A DNA stretch of 64,000 bases from Proteobacteria bacterium SG_bin6 (GCA_002083435.1 LWDJ01000005.1:1-64000); one strand, 5' to 3'; shown: positions 43,051-53,466, counted from the stretch's first letter. Notes: a model not told the origin generated them from the letters alone. Numbers and translations: made by a program.

Positions 43051-44310
43051 TTAATAATTCGTCCGGAACGCGCGGATCATCCGCGCGAGCCATCCGCCCT
43101 GCGGCCGGTGGACCAATTGCCCGGCGGGCACGATGGCCCGCAAATCCTCCGGGTTCGCCGCGGCATAATGGGTGAGCCCGGCGAGCGTCGCGAAGGCCGG
43201 GCCGCTATGCGCCTCGGGCAGCGCGGTCAACCCGCGCGGGCGGCCGACGCGCACCGAGCGGCCGAGCGCGACCTGTGCGTAATCGGCGATCCCCTTCAGC
43301 TCCGCGCCGCCGCCGGTGAGCACCACCTGCCGCCCGACCGGCCCCTCGAACCCCAGTTCGGTCAGCGCCTTGCGGATCTCCGCCATCAGATGGTCGAGCC
43401 GCTGGCGGATCACCGCGATCAGCTGCGCCTTGGTGATCCGCGTCCCCTCGCCGCCTTCCTCCTCGGCGGAGATGGGCGCGACCTCGATCATGTCGTGGTT
43501 GTCGCGTGGGCTGGCATTGGCGGAGCCGTGGAAGCACTTCATCCGCTCCGCCTGCGCCCGGCGCGTGCCGAAGCTGGAGGCGATGTCGTCGGTGATGTCC
43601 GCCGCGCCCATCGGGATCGAGGCGAGACCGACCAGCATCCCGCCGGCGAACAGCGAGACGTTGGTGATGCCCGCGCCCAGTTCGACCAGCGCGACGCCCA
43701 GTTCGCGCTCCTCGTCGGACAGGCACGCCATGCCGGTCGCGATCGGCGCGCCGATAATCGACTTCACGTTGAGATGCGCCGAGCGGACGCACAGATCGAG
43801 GTTGCGCACCGGCGAGCCATCGGCGGCGACGACATGGATATGCACGCCCAGGGTTTCGGCGTGGAGCCCGAGCGGGTTCTTCACCTCGGTCCGCCGATCG
43901 AGCATGTAGAGCGTCGGCTGCGCGTGAAGCACCATCCGCCCCGCCGGATCGATCGACTCGCGCCCGGCCTGCAGCAGCGCGTCGATATCGCCCTGCTCGA
44001 CCCGGTGCCCGCCCAGCTCGACCTCGACCGAGGCAACGTCCGACACCAGCCCGCCGGCGGAGAAGGCGACCCACACATTCTCGATATTCATGCCGGCGAT
44101 GCGTTCGGCCTGCTCCACCGCCTCGCGCACCGCCGCCTCGGTCGCGCCCATATCGGCGATATAGCCGCGCTTCACCCCCCGGCTCTCGCGCTGGCCGGTG
44201 CCGAGCACGATCAGCTCACCGCCATCGGCCTTTTGCGCGATCATCGCCGAGACTTTCGACGAGCCGATGTCGAGCGCGGTGATCAAGCCTTCCGGTGCTA
44301 CTTTCGCCAT
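43051..44310 (-). CDS. ftsA: Cell division protein FtsA
   Basis: FtsA is the actin-like protein that tethers FtsZ to the membrane. The 419-aa protein has actin-fold phosphate loops (TALDIGSSKVSAMIA), the SHS2/1C subdomain, the second phosphate motif LVELGAGITNVSLF and LTGGGAELKGI. The C-terminal amphipathic helix (WLARMIRAFRTNY) binds membrane. The start lies 6 bases after the ftsQ stop. Confidence 0.98.
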   Translation of the reverse strand: MAKVAPEGLITALDIGSSKVSAMIAQKADGGELIVLGTGQRESRGVKRGYIADMGATEAAVREAVEQAERIAGMNIENVWVAFSAGGLVSDVASVEVELGGHRVEQGDIDALLQAGRESIDPAGRMVLHAQPTLYMLDRRTEVKNPLGLHAETLGVHIHVVAADGSPVRNLDLCVRSAHLNVKSIIGAPIATGMACLSDEERELGVALVELGAGITNVSLFAGGMLVGLASIPMGAADITDDIASSFGTRRAQAERMKCFHGSANASPRDNHDMIEVAPISAEEEGGEGTRITKAQLIAVIRQRLDHLMAEIRKALTELGFEGPVGRQVVLTGGGAELKGIADYAQVALGRSVRVGRPRGLTALPEAHSGPAFATLAGLTHYAAANPEDLRAIVPAGQLVHRPQGGWLARMIRAFRTNY

Positions 44311-44316
44311 ATGCCC

Positions 44317-45237
44317 CTATCCCGTTTCGCCCGACCATGACGCGGTTTCGATCGCCGAGGTATCCGTCATCGTCCGGGGTGCCGCCTCGCTCGATTTGCG
44401 GGCGACGAACTTGTCGGGGTCGCGCAGGTCGAACCGCGCCCAGCCCCGGCCGAGCAGCCGATCCTTGCCCTCGATCTCGGCGAATTTCACCAGCGCCTGC
44501 GCCGCGCCCTCCTCGGGCAATTGCAGCGTCTCGCCGGTGTCGAACAGCAGATCCCAGCGGCGATTGCCCACCCAGGTCGCGGCCTTGACGATCGGCTTCA
44601 TCGCCGGCGCGCTATCGAGCAGGCGGCGATAGAGCGCGATCTGCTCGTTCGCGCCGGGGCCGATCAGCAGCGGCAAGGCTGGCGCCTTTTCAGGCGCGAC
44701 CGCCTCCAGCGGCACGCCGTCCGCGTCGATCAGCATGACGCGCCCCAGATATTGCCACAGCGCCGCCTCGCGCCGTTCAACCAGGTTGATCACCAGCCGG
44801 TCGGGCAGCCGGCGCGAGACCTGCGCGTCGGCGATCCAGCCATAGCGCAGCAGCTTGGCGCGCACCGCGCCCAGATCGACCAGTGGCATCGCCCGCGATT
44901 TCTGATCGAGCACGGCGGCATACACGGTCATCGCGTTCATTCGCGCCGCGCCCTTTACCTCGATCGAGCGGACGCGGAACCCCGCATCGCCCAGCGCCTC
45001 GGCGGCCGCCAACCCCGCCGCCTGCGGCACGCCGAACAGCGTCGACAGCGCGAACAGCCCGGCGAGCACCGCGCCGGTGAACATCAGCGTCACACCGCGC
45101 TTCAGCGTCGCCTCAGAGACCGGCAGCATCAGCAGCGCGCGGTCGATCACCGATTGCCTGCGCACCACCGGCAGCTTGCGGTTACCGTTGGCCACGACTT
45201 TACGGGGGGGCGTGCCCCGGCGGATCGTCTTGCTCAT
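44317..45237 (-). CDS. ftsQ: Cell division protein FtsQ
   Basis: FtsQ (DivIB) is the single-pass divisome scaffold. The 306-aa protein has a basic cytoplasmic N-terminus (about 1-48), one membrane helix (about 49-72), a POTRA domain (FRVRSIEVKGAARMNAMTVY onwards) and a beta domain with RRLPDRLVINLVERREAALW. The ATG overlaps the ddlB stop by 4 bases. Confidence 0.96.
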   Translation of the reverse strand: MSKTIRRGTPPRKVVANGNRKLPVVRRQSVIDRALLMLPVSEATLKRGVTLMFTGAVLAGLFALSTLFGVPQAAGLAAAEALGDAGFRVRSIEVKGAARMNAMTVYAAVLDQKSRAMPLVDLGAVRAKLLRYGWIADAQVSRRLPDRLVINLVERREAALWQYLGRVMLIDADGVPLEAVAPEKAPALPLLIGPGANEQIALYRRLLDSAPAMKPIVKAATWVGNRRWDLLFDTGETLQLPEEGAAQALVKFAEIEGKDRLLGRGWARFDLRDPDKFVARKSSEAAPRTMTDTSAIETASWSGETG

Positions 45238-46157
45238 TTCAGCGCCTCATCGACGATGCGCTGGCACAGCTCGGGATAGCCGATGCCCCGGTGGCGCGCC
45301 TGTTCGGGCACCAGGCTCAAGGGTGTCATCCCCGGCTGGGTGTTCACCTCGAGCAGGAACAGCCCTTCGACACCCTGGCTGTCGTCCCAGCGAAAATCGG
45401 CGCGGCTGCAGCCCTTGCACCCCAGCAGCCGGTGCGCCTGCAGCGCGATCCGCTCGCACGCCTGGGCGATCGCGTCGGGCACCGGCGCGGGGTAGAGATG
45501 GTCGGTCAACCCGTCGGTATATTTGGCGTCATAATCGTAGAAGCCGGACTTGGGGCGCAGTTCGGTGACGCCGAGCGCTTCATCGCCCAGCACCGCCGTC
45601 GTCAGCTCGCGCCCCCGGATGAAGGGTTCGGCGAGCAGTTCGCCGAACTCGGCCCACGGCCCGCGCGTGTCGCGGCCGATCGGCTGGCCGTAATTGCCTT
45701 CAGTGGTGACGATCGCGACGCCGACCGAGGAGCCTTCGTTGATCGGCTTGACGACATAGGGGCGCGGCAGCGGATCGCGCTCGAACAATTCGGCCGATTT
45801 CACGATCCGCCCGCCGGGCATCGGCACGCCATGCGGGATCAGCAGCAGCTTGGTGAGCTGCTTGTCGATCGCGATCACCGAGGCGACGCGGCCCGAATGG
45901 GTGTATTTCAGCCCCATCAGGTCGAGCATCCCCTGCACCGTGCCGTCCTCGCCCGGCGAGCCGTGGAGCGCGTTGAACACCACGTCCGGCGCGGCTTCGG
46001 CCAGGCGCGCGGCGACATCATGGTCCATGTCGATGCGGGTGACGCGGTGGCCAAGGCTTTCAAGCGCCTCGGCGACGCCCGCGCCCGATTTGAGCGACAC
46101 CTCGCGCTCCGCCGACCAGCCGCCCATCAGAACGGCGATGTGGAGGGGGGCGGTCAC
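45234..46157 (-). CDS. ddlB: D-alanine--D-alanine ligase
   Basis: Ddl joins two D-alanines with ATP for the peptidoglycan stem peptide. The 307-aa ATP-grasp protein starts (GTG) TAPLHIAVLMGGWSAEREVSL and has LHGSPGEDGTVQGML, PYVVKPINEGSSVGV and the metal-binding EVNTQPGMT. The start is a GTG at 46157 whose ribosome site GGGGAGG lies inside the 3' arm of a perfect hairpin (46165-46188). Translation may therefore be limited unless the hairpin is opened. Confidence 0.97.
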   Translation of the reverse strand: MTAPLHIAVLMGGWSAEREVSLKSGAGVAEALESLGHRVTRIDMDHDVAARLAEAAPDVVFNALHGSPGEDGTVQGMLDLMGLKYTHSGRVASVIAIDKQLTKLLLIPHGVPMPGGRIVKSAELFERDPLPRPYVVKPINEGSSVGVAIVTTEGNYGQPIGRDTRGPWAEFGELLAEPFIRGRELTTAVLGDEALGVTELRPKSGFYDYDAKYTDGLTDHLYPAPVPDAIAQACERIALQAHRLLGCKGCSRADFRWDDSQGVEGLFLLEVNTQPGMTPLSLVPEQARHRGIGYPELCQRIVDEALK

Positions 46158-46164
46158 CTAAAAT

Positions 46165-46188
46165 CCTCCCCAAGCAGGCTTGGGGAGG
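46165..46188. repeat. Perfect palindrome covering the ddlB ribosome binding site
   Basis: CCTCCCCAAG / CTTGGGGAGG is a 10-bp perfect stem with loop CAGG. Read on the minus strand its 3' arm carries GGGGAGG, 7 bases before the ddlB GTG. On the plus strand the stem is followed by TTTTTT, an intrinsic-terminator form for antisense transcription. Confidence 0.8.
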
Positions 46189-46203
46189 TTTTTTGCGGAT
46201 AAG

Positions 46204-47097
<894 letters not shown>

Positions 47098-47101
47098 TAC
47101 T

Positions 47102-47123
47102 CCCCTCCCCTGAAGGGGAGGGG
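47102..47123. repeat. Perfect palindrome covering the murB ribosome binding site
   Basis: CCCCTCCCC / GGGGAGGGG is a 9-bp perfect stem with loop TGAA. On the minus strand the 3' arm ends 4 bases before the murB GTG and is the only purine-rich ribosome site there. It is of the same general type as the palindromes at 46165-46188 and 17865-17965. Confidence 0.8.
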
Positions 47124-47143
47124 CTTCATGTTGCGCTTGAAGC

Positions 47144-47317
47144 TCACCGCCCGCCCCATAGCCTTGCCCAGCTCGCCATCGCGGCGACATTGGCCTCGGT
47201 CGCGCGGCGGCTGGCTTCCTGCCAGGCGACGGTCGCCTCGCCCGCCGAGAGGAAAGCGCGCTGCACGTCGAGCAGCTGGCGCTGCCAGGCGAGCGAAAGA
47301 TCGAAAATGCTGGTCAT
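47144..47317 (-). CDS. 57-aa reading frame between murC and murB
   Basis: This short frame lies on the operon strand. It starts at an ATG with AGGGGC upstream, 18 bases after the murC stop, and ends 46 bases before murB. The protein begins MTSIFDLSLAWQRQLLDVQR and is a single amphipathic, Ala/Trp-rich helix-forming sequence with four tryptophans, three of them after Ala or Leu (LAWQRQLL, VAWQEASRR, SWARLWGGR). It has no membrane helix or signal peptide. It recalls short phasin-like or membrane-surface helices, but no family is recognised. Whether it is translated is unknown. Confidence 0.55.
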   Translation of the reverse strand: MTSIFDLSLAWQRQLLDVQRAFLSAGEATVAWQEASRRATEANVAAMASWARLWGGR

Positions 47318-47335
47318 AACGCCCCTGTCCTTCCG

Positions 47336-48739
47336 CTACCCCCGCGCCGCCGCGATCGCGTCGGCCAGGCCCGCCGCCCATTTGGTGATGTCGCCCGCAC
47401 CCAGGCAGATGATCTGGTCGCCCGGCTGCGCCGCCTCGGCGAGCACGCGCGCCAGTTCCTCGGCGTCCGCCACCGCCTGCGCCGAACGGTGCCCGCGATG
47501 CTTGATGCCGGCAACGAGCGCCTCCGCCGAAACCCCCTCGATCGGCGCCTCGCCGGCGGCATAGACCGGGGTGACGAACACCATGTCGGCATCGTTGAAC
47601 GCCTGCTGGAACTCCTCCATCAGGCTCCCCAGCCGCGAATAGCGGTGCGGCTGGCACACCGCGAGCACCCGCCCCTGCGCCGCCTCGCGCGCGGCGGAAA
47701 GCACCGCGCGGATTTCGACCGGGTGGTGGCCATAATCGTCGATCACGGTCGCGCCCGCCACCTCGCCCACCTTGGTGAAGCGCCGCTTGACCCCGCCGAA
47801 CGCCGCGAAGCCGCGCTGGATCGTCTCGTCCGGAATGCCGAGTTCGAGCGCGACCCCGATCGCCGCCAGCGCGTTCTGCACATTGTGCCGCCCCGGCATC
47901 GGCAGATCGATATGCTCGATCGAGCGATAGCTGCCGTCGCGGTGGCGCACGATCGCCTCGAACTTGTTGCCGCCGGGGTACGGCGTCACGTTCACCCCGC
48001 GCACATCGGCTTGCGCGGAAAAGCCATAGGTCACCACCCGCCGGTCGCGCACGCGCGGCAGAATGCCCTGCACTTCGGGGTGATCGAGGCACAGCAAAGC
48101 CGCGCCGTAAAAGGGCACATTCTCGATGAACTGGACGAAGGCGTCCTTCACCCGATCGAACGCGCCATAATGGTCGAGATGTTCGGGATCGATGTTCGTC
48201 ACCACCGCGATCGTGCCGTCGAGCCGCAGGAAGCTGCCGTCGCTCTCATCCGCCTCCACGACCATCCAATCGCTCGCGCCCAGCCGCGCGTTGGAGCCAT
48301 AGCTGTTGATGATGCCGCCGTTGATCACCGTCGGGTCCACCCCGCCCGCATCGAGGATCGCGGCGACCATCGAGGTCGTCGTGGTCTTGCCGTGGGTGCC
48401 CGCCACCGCGACCGTCTGCTTCAGCCGCATCAGCTCGGCGAGCATTTCCGCGCGGCGCACGACCGGGATGCGGCGTTCATAAGCCGCCTCGACCTCGGGA
48501 TTGCCGCGCTTGATCGCGGTGGAGGTGACGATCACCGCCGCCTCGCCCAGATTTTCGGCATCGTGGCCGATGAACACCGGGATGCCGCGATCGCGCAGGC
48601 CCTGCACGACATAGCCCTCGGCCACGTCCGATCCCTGCACGCGGTAGCCGAGGTTGTGCATCACCTCGGCGATGCCCGACATGCCGATGCCGCCGATCCC
48701 GACGAAATGGATCGTGCCGATGTCGCGCAGGCCCTTCAT
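47336..48739 (-). CDS. murC: UDP-N-acetylmuramate--L-alanine ligase
   Basis: MurC adds L-alanine to UDP-MurNAc with ATP. The 467-aa protein has the N-terminal GIGGIGMSGIAEVM nucleotide-sugar domain, the P-loop VAGTHGKTTTTSMV and NIDPEHLDHYG. A C-terminal ligase domain carries DDYGHHPVEI and QPHRYSR. The ATG overlaps the murG stop by 4 bases. A 57-aa frame follows 18 bases downstream. Confidence 0.98.
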   Translation of the reverse strand: MKGLRDIGTIHFVGIGGIGMSGIAEVMHNLGYRVQGSDVAEGYVVQGLRDRGIPVFIGHDAENLGEAAVIVTSTAIKRGNPEVEAAYERRIPVVRRAEMLAELMRLKQTVAVAGTHGKTTTTSMVAAILDAGGVDPTVINGGIINSYGSNARLGASDWMVVEADESDGSFLRLDGTIAVVTNIDPEHLDHYGAFDRVKDAFVQFIENVPFYGAALLCLDHPEVQGILPRVRDRRVVTYGFSAQADVRGVNVTPYPGGNKFEAIVRHRDGSYRSIEHIDLPMPGRHNVQNALAAIGVALELGIPDETIQRGFAAFGGVKRRFTKVGEVAGATVIDDYGHHPVEIRAVLSAAREAAQGRVLAVCQPHRYSRLGSLMEEFQQAFNDADMVFVTPVYAAGEAPIEGVSAEALVAGIKHRGHRSAQAVADAEELARVLAEAAQPGDQIICLGAGDITKWAAGLADAIAAARG

Positions 48740-49890
48740 GCGAACGCGGCCTTTGGTTGCGCGGGGGCGACGCGGCCGTCGGGCAGGCCGCTATAGGGCG
48801 CGTCGAGCATCTCGACCAAATCGGCGAGATCGCGCGCGGCATCGGGCCGGCCGAGGGTGCGCGCGCGGCCGGCGGCATTTTCAAGCGCTTGCGGGTCGAG
48901 GCCCAGCTTCTGCATCTGTTTGGCAAGCTCCACGGGGGTGAAGGCGCGTTGCGCGATGGTGCGCGCCCCGCCCACGTCGGTCATCTCGCGCGCGTTCGCG
49001 GTCTGGTGATCGTCGGTCGCGGCGGGCAGCGGCACCAGGATCGCCGGCCGCCCGGCGCAGGTGAGCTCGGCGATGGTCGACGCGCCCGCGCGCGCGATCA
49101 CCAGATGCGCCCAGGCGAGCTGTTCGGGCATATCGGGCAGATAAGTCGCGAGTTCGGCCGCGATCTGGAGATCGGCATATTTGGCGCGCACCGCGTCGAT
49201 ATCCTCGGGCCGCGCCTGATGCGTCACCTGCATCCGCCGCCGGAAGCTTATGGGCAACAGCGCCAGGCCATCGGGCACTACCTGGCTCAGCACGCTCGCG
49301 CCCTGGCTGCCGCCCGTGACCAGGATGCGGAAAATGCCGTCCTCCTCCAGCAGCGGATAGGGGCGCTGGCGCAGCTCCGCGATCGCCTCGCGCACCGGAT
49401 TGCCGACGAGCCGGGTCTTGCCCTCCAGCGCGCGCGAAAGCCGCTCGACCCGGGCATAGCTGGTCGCGATCGCCGTCACCCGGCTCGCGACGAGGCGGTT
49501 GACGCGGCCGAGCACCGCGTTCTGCTCATGCACCGCGGTCGGCACGCGCAGGGCGAACGCGCCGAGCAGCGCCGGCAGCGCGGGATAGCCGCCAAAGCCC
49601 ACCACCGCCGCCGGGCGCCGTTCCTTGAACAGCCGGATCGCCATACGCCGACCGGCGAGCATCGAGCGGCCCGCGCGCGCCCAGCCGAGCGGCCCGCCCT
49701 TCAGCGGCGCGGCGGGGACGATGTGCGTCTCGATCCCGTCGAACAGCCCGGGAAAGCGCACCCCGCGCGCGTCGCTCACCAGCGCGACCGAATGCCCCCG
49801 CCGGATCAGCTCGGCGGCGAGCGCGGCGGCGGGCACCATATGCCCGCCGGTGCCGCCCGCCGCCAAAACGAAATGTCGCGCCTCACTCAT
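48736..49890 (-). CDS. murG: UDP-GlcNAc:lipid I N-acetylglucosaminyltransferase MurG
   Basis: MurG transfers GlcNAc to lipid I on the inner membrane face, making lipid II. The 384-aa GT28 protein has the N-terminal glycine loop AAGGTGGHMVPA, HEQNAVLGRVNR, LVTGGSQGASVLS, RAGASTIAEL and PLPAATDDHQTANA. The ATG at 49890 overlaps the ftsW stop; a much longer open frame upstream is only the shadow of ftsW. Confidence 0.98.
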   Translation of the reverse strand: MSEARHFVLAAGGTGGHMVPAAALAAELIRRGHSVALVSDARGVRFPGLFDGIETHIVPAAPLKGGPLGWARAGRSMLAGRRMAIRLFKERRPAAVVGFGGYPALPALLGAFALRVPTAVHEQNAVLGRVNRLVASRVTAIATSYARVERLSRALEGKTRLVGNPVREAIAELRQRPYPLLEEDGIFRILVTGGSQGASVLSQVVPDGLALLPISFRRRMQVTHQARPEDIDAVRAKYADLQIAAELATYLPDMPEQLAWAHLVIARAGASTIAELTCAGRPAILVPLPAATDDHQTANAREMTDVGGARTIAQRAFTPVELAKQMQKLGLDPQALENAAGRARTLGRPDAARDLADLVEMLDAPYSGLPDGRVAPAQPKAAFA

Positions 49891-51107
49891 TGCTGCCACC
49901 GAACGATATAGGGGGACTGAACGAGGAACGGATTGCGCCGAGTGAAAGCGAGCAGCAAGCCCATTCCCGCCGACAGCGCGATCATCGATGACCCACCATA
50001 GGAAATGAAGGGCAAGGTCATCCCCTTCGACGGCGCGATGCCGGTGTTGACCGCCATCGAAACGAGCGCCTGCGCGCCGAACTGCGTCGCAAGGCCGGCG
50101 GCGGCGAGCAGGCGGAAAGCGTCGGTCTCGTCGAGCAGTTTCACCACCACCCGCACGACCAGCGCCAGGAACAGCAGCGCGATCACCGCGCAGGCGATGA
50201 GGCCGAATTCCTCGCCGATCACCGAGAAGATGTAGTCGGTATGCGCCTCGGGCAGCTTGAACTTCATCGTGCCGCCGCCGGGGCCGGTGCCGAGCCAGCC
50301 GCCGCCGGTGATCGTCGCATGCGCCATGTCGGTCTGGTAATGGTCGATCGCCTTGTCTTCGTCGCCGCGGAACAGGAAAGCGTCGATACGGATGCGCGCG
50401 GTATCGTAGAACAGATAAGCGGCGACGATCCCGGCGAGCCCCATTCCGCCGAGCATCCCCAGCACGCGCAGCGGCACGCCCGAGACCATCAGCAGCGTCA
50501 CCCAGATCACGCTGAAGATCACCGTCTGCCCGAAATCGGGCTGCAGCATCAGCAGCGCGCCGATCAGCGCCATCAGCGCGAAGCTGATCGGCACCACCGG
50601 CAGATCGGGCTCCTTCTCGCGCAGCGACAGCAGCCAGGCGACGAGCACGACGAAACAGGGCTTCAGGAACTCGCTCGGCTGGAACTGGGCGATGCCCGCG
50701 CCGATCCAGCGCCGCGCGCCGTTCACCTCGACCCCGACGAACGGTACCAGCGCGAGGCAGGCGAGGAAGAACCCCGCGCCCAGCAGCGCGCCGCGCCGCG
50801 CGGTTTCGATCGGCAGCATCGAGACGACCAGCATCAGCGGCACCGACAACGTCACCCACACCAGCTGGCGCCAGAAATAATAAAGCGGCGGGAAATGGAC
50901 CTTCTCGCCCGAATAGCGCACCGCCGAGGCGGGCGACGCGGCGGCCACCGCCAGCAGCCCGATCGCGATCAGCAGCAAGGCGAGCAGCAACAGCACCCGG
51001 TCGATATCGAAGAACCACATCGCCAGCGGGTGGCGCGAGCCGCGCCCGGTGCGCGGCTTCATCTTCGCCCACAGCTCGCGGCGGCGGGTGGCGCGGCTGT
51101 CGTTCAT
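49887..51107 (-). CDS. ftsW: SEDS peptidoglycan glycosyltransferase FtsW
   Basis: FtsW polymerises lipid II at the septum with FtsI. The 406-aa protein has about ten membrane helices. It shows a basic N-terminal tail, ALVPFVGVEVNGARRWI, QPSEFLKP, MLQPDFGQT and the late FISYGGSSMIA motif. It overlaps murD and murG by 4 bases each. Confidence 0.97.
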   Translation of the reverse strand: MNDSRATRRRELWAKMKPRTGRGSRHPLAMWFFDIDRVLLLLALLLIAIGLLAVAAASPASAVRYSGEKVHFPPLYYFWRQLVWVTLSVPLMLVVSMLPIETARRGALLGAGFFLACLALVPFVGVEVNGARRWIGAGIAQFQPSEFLKPCFVVLVAWLLSLREKEPDLPVVPISFALMALIGALLMLQPDFGQTVIFSVIWVTLLMVSGVPLRVLGMLGGMGLAGIVAAYLFYDTARIRIDAFLFRGDEDKAIDHYQTDMAHATITGGGWLGTGPGGGTMKFKLPEAHTDYIFSVIGEEFGLIACAVIALLFLALVVRVVVKLLDETDAFRLLAAAGLATQFGAQALVSMAVNTGIAPSKGMTLPFISYGGSSMIALSAGMGLLLAFTRRNPFLVQSPYIVRWQQ

Positions 51108-52399
51108 AGCGCCGCCACCAGCCGGCGGAACGTCTCGCCCCGATCCTCGAAATCGCGGAACTGATCGAACGAGGCGGCAGCGGGGGAGAGCAGCACGGTA
51201 TCGCCCGGCACGGCGTTGCCGACCGCCGCCCGGAGCGCCGCGTCGAGCGTGCCGCTCTCCGTTACCGGCACCTGGCCCGCGAGCGCGGCGGCGAATGTCT
51301 CGGCCGCGTCCCCGATCGTGTAAGCATGGACGACATTGCCGAAATTCCTGGCGGCGGCCGCCAGCGAGGCGCTTTTCGCCTGCCCGCCCAGAATCCAGTG
51401 GATGCGATCGAACGCCGCGAGCGCGGGGGCCGCGCTCTCCGCGTTCGTCGCCTTGCTGTCATTGATGAAGCGCACGCCGTTCCGCTCGCCGACCAGCTCC
51501 ATCCGGTGCGGCAGCCCCGCGAAGCTTTCCAGCGCGCGGTCGATCGCCGGGTTGGGCAGGCCGAGCGCCTCTGCGACATTGATCGCGGCGAGCGCGTTTT
51601 GCGCGTTGTGCGGGCCTTGCAGGCGCGGCCATCGTGACTGATCCATGCAGAAGCCCGGCGCGATCTTGATCAGCTGCTCGCCCTTGGCCGACAGCGCGCG
51701 CGCGATGAGCGCGGACGGGGTATCGGCGATCGAGATGATCGCGCGGTGGTCACGCGCCTGCATCGTGAACAGCCGCGCCTTGGCGGCGGCGTAATCCTCG
51801 AAATCGCGGTAGCGATCGAGATGATCGGGGGTGATGTTGAGCAGCACCGCGACATCGCAATCGAGGCTCTGTGTCAGGTCGATCTGGTAGCTGCTGAGTT
51901 CGAGCACATAGACGCCGCCTTCGGGCAGCGGATCGCGCGACAGGATCGGCAGGCCGATATTCCCCGCCATCAGGCTCGGCACGCCCGCCGTTTGCAGCAT
52001 GTGGTGGACGAGCGCGGTGGTGGTCGACTTGCCGTTGGTGCCGGTGATGCCGACCACCTTGTGCGACGGCAGCTCGGCGCGCGCGTGGGCGAAGAGTTCG
52101 ATGTCGCCGATGATGGGGACGCCCGCCGCGCGCGCCCGGGCGGCGAGCGGGTGGCGGTTGAGCGGCACGCCGGGGGAGACGACAAGGGCGTCGAAGCTGG
52201 CGAGGTCTTCGCTCTCCAGATCGGCCAGCCTCAAACCCTCGCCATGATCGGCACCGATCGCGTCACGCCGGGCCGCGTCCGAATCCCACGCGGTGACGCG
52301 CGCCCCGCTCGCGAGCAGCGCGGCGACGGTCGCCGCGCCGGAGCGCGCGAGGCCGAGCACGGCATAGCGCTTGCCCGCCCAGGCGCGGCTCGTGATCAT
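51104..52399 (-). CDS. murD: UDP-N-acetylmuramoyl-L-alanine--D-glutamate ligase
   Basis: MurD adds D-glutamate to UDP-MurNAc-L-Ala. The 431-aa protein has an N-terminal Rossmann domain (AVLGLARSGAATVAAL), the P-loop GITGTNGKSTTTALV, NITPDHLDRY and the C-terminal INDSKATNAES and LLSPAAASFDQF. The ATG at 52399 overlaps the mraY stop by 4 bases and fits the family start. Confidence 0.97.
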   Translation of the reverse strand: MITSRAWAGKRYAVLGLARSGAATVAALLASGARVTAWDSDAARRDAIGADHGEGLRLADLESEDLASFDALVVSPGVPLNRHPLAARARAAGVPIIGDIELFAHARAELPSHKVVGITGTNGKSTTTALVHHMLQTAGVPSLMAGNIGLPILSRDPLPEGGVYVLELSSYQIDLTQSLDCDVAVLLNITPDHLDRYRDFEDYAAAKARLFTMQARDHRAIISIADTPSALIARALSAKGEQLIKIAPGFCMDQSRWPRLQGPHNAQNALAAINVAEALGLPNPAIDRALESFAGLPHRMELVGERNGVRFINDSKATNAESAAPALAAFDRIHWILGGQAKSASLAAAARNFGNVVHAYTIGDAAETFAAALAGQVPVTESGTLDAALRAAVGNAVPGDTVLLSPAAASFDQFRDFEDRGETFRRLVAAL

Positions 52400-53466
52400 C
52401 TGAGCTTCAGCGTCGACAGCCCGGCGAGCGCCAGCACCAGCGAAATGATCCAGAAGCGGATCACGACCGTGCTTTCGGCCCAACCAAGCTGCTCGAAATG
52501 ATGGTGAATCGGCGCCATGCGGAAAACGCGCTTGCCGAAACGCTTATAGCTGAACACCTGGATGATCACCGACAGCGCTTCCATCACGAACAGCCCGCCG
52601 ATGATCCCGAGCACGATCTCGTGATGCGCCACCACCGCGATCGCCCCGAGCGCGCCGCCGAGCGCGAGGCTGCCGGTGTCGCCCATGAACACCGCCGCCG
52701 GCGGCGCGTTGAACCACAGGAACGCCAGCCCCGCGCCCACGATCGCGCCGCAGAAGATCGCGAGATCACCCGCGCCGCGCACGTGCGGAATGCCGAGATA
52801 ACCCGCGAACTTCACATTGCCGGCCAGATAGACGATCAGCATGAACGCGACCGCGGCGATGATCACCGGCATCGTCGCCAGGCCATCGAGCCCGTCCGTC
52901 AGGTTCACGGCGTTGCCGAACGCGACGATCGTGAAGGCAGCGAACAGGATGTAGAAATAGCCGAGGTCGATCGACACCTCGCTGAAGAACGGCAGGTACA
53001 GATGCGTGCCGTTCTGCTGGGTGATGATCCAGCTGGCGAGCCCCGCGATCAGGAACTCGCCCGCCAGCCGCGCGCGGCTGCTGATGCCGGCGGTCTTCTG
53101 CTTGCGCACCTTGTCGTAATCGTCGAGGAAACCGATCATCCCGAAGCCGAGCGTCACGAACAGGCACGCCCAGACATAGGGGTTGCTCAAGTCCATCCAG
53201 ATCAGCACCGCGAGCACCAGCGCGGTCAGGATCATCAGCCCGCCCATCGTCGGCGTGCCGCGCTTGGCGAGGTGCGATTGCGGGCCGTCGGCGCGGATCG
53301 GCTGCCCCTTGCCCTGGCGCACGCGCAGCCAGCCGATAAAGCGCGGGCCGATCACCAGCCCGATCAGCAGCGCGGTCGCCACCGCCATCCCCGAGCGGAA
53401 GCTCAGATAGCGGATCAGGTTCAAAACGCCCGGAAAACCCAGTTGCTGGGCGATGAAATACAGCAT
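52396..53466 (-). CDS. mraY: Phospho-N-acetylmuramoyl-pentapeptide transferase MraY
   Basis: MraY transfers phospho-MurNAc-pentapeptide to undecaprenyl phosphate, forming lipid I. The 356-aa protein has about ten membrane helices, FLDDYDKVRKQKTAG, the catalytic NLTDGLDGLA and the MAPIHHHFE motif. It overlaps murF by one base (TAATG) and murD by 4. Confidence 0.98.
   Translation of the reverse strand: MLYFIAQQLGFPGVLNLIRYLSFRSGMAVATALLIGLVIGPRFIGWLRVRQGKGQPIRADGPQSHLAKRGTPTMGGLMILTALVLAVLIWMDLSNPYVWACLFVTLGFGMIGFLDDYDKVRKQKTAGISSRARLAGEFLIAGLASWIITQQNGTHLYLPFFSEVSIDLGYFYILFAAFTIVAFGNAVNLTDGLDGLATMPVIIAAVAFMLIVYLAGNVKFAGYLGIPHVRGAGDLAIFCGAIVGAGLAFLWFNAPPAAVFMGDTGSLALGGALGAIAVVAHHEIVLGIIGGLFVMEALSVIIQVFSYKRFGKRVFRMAPIHHHFEQLGWAESTVVIRFWIISLVLALAGLSTLKLR

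Noticed and set aside
49891..51072. Extension of the MurG frame upstream over ftsW
   Set aside because: Low-complexity Arg/Ala sequence antiparallel in frame to ftsW; MurG starts at the ATG overlapping the ftsW stop.
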